Assembly: GCA_018222985.1 (NCBI GenBank)
Contig: JAAEZG010000003.1
Span: 1-64,000 of the forward strand
Direction of reading: 5' to 3'
DNA from: Gammaproteobacteria bacterium
GTDB taxonomy: Bacteria; Pseudomonadota; Gammaproteobacteria; Enterobacterales; Alteromonadaceae
Length of the DNA: 64,000 bases
Shown here: in pieces, positions 62,654-64,000 of the stretch
Position numbering within the stretch: position 1 is the first letter of the stretch
Layout of the letters: each line of letters begins with the position of its first letter
Position numbers and translations under genes: made by a program
Notes under the pieces: generated by a model
What the model was told of the DNA's origin: nothing
The model's database searches: none
Seen by the model: only the letters and a program-made list of their open reading frames with translations

Positions 62654-63862
62654 TCAGAGCCAGCCAAAAGCAGCTGCAATACTGCGTGCCCCTAGGCCAA
62701 TTGCAACCGCGCAAACGAACCCACCTAAAATATTTTGTTTGATAGAGTTACGATACTCACCCAGCCTGCGATGATTGCACACCCACACCAAAAACAGCGC
62801 CATAACGGGCAGTAACAAACCATTGGCCACCTGCGCAAACAGAATCACCTCAATTGGCTTTAGCCCAAGCGAAGCAATAATAACGCCAATACTGAGTATG
62901 CTTAGCCATATTGCACGAAACTTGTTGTCTTTTAAGTTATTTGAATACCCCAACACTCCGCTTAGCGCATAAGCTGAAGCAAGCGGTGCTGTTAGTGACG
63001 AAGACAAACCGGCGGCAAATAAACCTATCGCCATAAACGCGGTGGCACTGTCGCCAAACAATGGCGTTAAGGCTTGGCCCAAATCAGCAGCCCCTTCAAT
63101 GGTCACCGCTTGGCCAAAAAACGCCGAGGCTGCCGTGGCCACAATGGCCATAGAAATAAGCCCACCTAACGGAATAGAAACGTAAATATCTTGGCGTGCT
63201 TGTTGCAGGCTGTCCGCCGACTGCCATTTTTGCGCGCAGCTCGATGCATGTAAGAACAAGTTATAAGGCACAACTGTAGTACCAATAAGCGCCACCACCA
63301 TGAGTAAGCTACCGGAAGGTATAGACGGCACGAACAAGCCTTGAAATAAATCCCCCCAATTCGGCTGGGTAAGAATGAAGGTAGCTAAAAACGCTAAACT
63401 CATTAACAGCACTAAGCCGATGAGTACTTTCTCAATGACTTTATAACTCCCCTGCCATAGTACTGCGGCCGCCAATACACCCAAAATCACTGGTATCCAC
63501 TGCCCATCGATGTGAATCAAGTCGGCTAACCCCATGCGTGCACCGCTAATATTGCCACCTTGATATACGCTATTGCCAACAATGACTGCCGCAAAAATAA
63601 GCACGACAACAAATAGCCGTACGCTTGGGTGGGCAATCGCCTCGCGAATATTTTCCCCCAACCCCTTACCAGTGACCACGCCTAGTCGTGCTGCCATTTC
63701 TTGTAAGATAATGGTTGCTAGCACCGAAAAAACCAGTGCCCACAACAGCGCGTAACCAAAGTTTGCGCCAGCTAATGACGCCGTGACCACTGTACCTGGC
63801 CCAATAAAGGCCGCCGCAACTAGCGCCGCTGGGCCCATGCTAAAACGTGACTTTTGTTTCAA
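62654..63862 (-). CDS. Nramp-like divalent metal transporter with non-canonical metal site
   Basis: Nramp transporters bring Mn2+ or Fe2+ into cells with protons. The 402 residues have about 11 hydrophobic helices and general Nramp similarity (ILQEMAARLGVVTGKGLGENI). The helix-1 DPGN motif is GPGT (residues 21-24) and the helix-6 MPHN motif is VPYN in TTVVPYNLFLH, so the key metal-coordinating residues are replaced. The start is TTG at 63862, chosen because AGGTGA lies just upstream; the first ATG, eight codons later, has no such site. Substrate is uncertain. Confidence 0.8.
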   Translation of the reverse strand: MKQKSRFSMGPAALVAAAFIGPGTVVTASLAGANFGYALLWALVFSVLATIILQEMAARLGVVTGKGLGENIREAIAHPSVRLFVVVLIFAAVIVGNSVYQGGNISGARMGLADLIHIDGQWIPVILGVLAAAVLWQGSYKVIEKVLIGLVLLMSLAFLATFILTQPNWGDLFQGLFVPSIPSGSLLMVVALIGTTVVPYNLFLHASSCAQKWQSADSLQQARQDIYVSIPLGGLISMAIVATAASAFFGQAVTIEGAADLGQALTPLFGDSATAFMAIGLFAAGLSSSLTAPLASAYALSGVLGYSNNLKDNKFRAIWLSILSIGVIIASLGLKPIEVILFAQVANGLLLPVMALFLVWVCNHRRLGEYRNSIKQNILGGFVCAVAIGLGARSIAAAFGWL

Positions 63863-63882
63863 ATTTCACCTTTCTTGTTGTT

Positions 63883-64000
63883 TCATTCGACTTCAAACTC
63901 GCGCCTGATCATGTCATTATCAGGGTCCATTCGGTGCATTGTTTCATTAATGCTGCTGACAAAATAATGGGCTACTAGGGGAATAATAACAATGACAAAT
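63883..64000 (-). CDS. C-terminal end of an unrecognised membrane protein (partial)
   Basis: An open frame enters from the right edge and ends at TGA (63883-63885), giving 38 visible residues. It begins with a hydrophobic stretch FVIVIIPLVAHYFV and continues with a charged tail ending RREFEVE, the look of a last transmembrane helix and cytoplasmic end. Its stop lies 20 bases before the Nramp-like start, so the two genes are probably co-transcribed. The family cannot be named. Confidence 0.6.
   Translation of the reverse strand, partial: FVIVIIPLVAHYFVSSINETMHRMDPDNDMIRREFEVE

Noticed and set aside
63992-64000. An ATG with AGGGG upstream at the right edge on the plus strand, resembling a gene start.
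   Set aside because: It lies inside an open minus-strand frame with a convincing protein end (63883-64000), and only three codons are visible.

Overview
The window looks like a continuous piece of chromosome from a marine gammaproteobacterium of the order Alteromonadales, most likely Idiomarinaceae (Idiomarina, Pseudidiomarina or Aliidiomarina). This placement is inferred from protein resemblance and gene order; no rRNA is present to confirm it. Coding density is high: neighbouring genes often overlap by a few bases, no gap without a gene exceeds 300 bases, and I found no insertion sequence, prophage, integron or CRISPR array.

Layout. 1-7.6 kb: groEL (5' end only) and groES behind a sigma-32-type promoter, then cutA-dsbD, aroQ-accB-accC-prmA (biotin carboxylase half of acetyl-CoA carboxylase plus ribosomal protein methylation) and dusB-fis. 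7.6-11.9 kb: purH and purD with a methyltransferase-fold lipoprotein between them, then maoP. 11.9-17.7 kb: an accessory respiratory cassette, a cd1 nitrite reductase with an extra N-terminal cytochrome c domain, co-transcribed with a TonB-dependent heme-type receptor and preceded by a near-consensus FNR/ANR box; then a CoA-transferase/hydrolase. 17.7-19.2 kb: three small membrane or exported proteins. 19.1-22.2 kb: an arsenic operon of an ArsC-ArsR fusion, ArsJ-associated GAPDH and ArsJ. 22.2-24 kb: tRNA-Gly(GCC) and two unrecognised exported or membrane proteins.

24-27.3 kb: orn, divergent from rsgA-psd and a glycerophosphodiester phosphodiesterase. 27.3-31.5 kb: an RND efflux pair (adaptor and permease, no outer-membrane channel). 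31.6-34.1 kb: hemE and nudC, divergent from rsd, as in E. coli. 34.2-43.8 kb: fkpA, slyX, prkB, rlmJ, yhfA, astD, astA, argD/astC, pabA, trpS, rpe, which closely parallels the E. coli fkpA-slyX ... prkB-yhfA-crp-argD-pabA ... trpS-rpe region, with arginine-catabolic ast genes where crp would be.

43.9-64 kb: a small exported protein plus a DUF2970 membrane protein; prlC; a dipeptidyl-peptidase IV-like lipoprotein; a YgjP-type metal hydrolase; glutathione reductase; a Tag-like glycosylase; a GNAT acetyltransferase; a DUF3300 protein; NADP glutamate dehydrogenase; a large secreted nuclease; DUF488; a 2OG-Fe(II) oxygenase; an OsmC protein; NAD malic enzyme; an unrecognised exported protein; an Nramp-like transporter lacking the usual metal-site residues; and the C-terminal end of an unknown membrane protein. 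The many peptidases and amino-acid catabolic enzymes (DPP IV, PrlC, Ast, Gdh, malic enzyme) fit a protein- and amino-acid-eating heterotroph.

Most of the window is ordinary core genome. The parts that merit a second look are the ArsC-ArsR enzyme-sensor fusion, the nitrite reductase/heme-receptor pair with no heme d1 genes nearby, the non-canonical Nramp, and several small exported proteins of unknown function.
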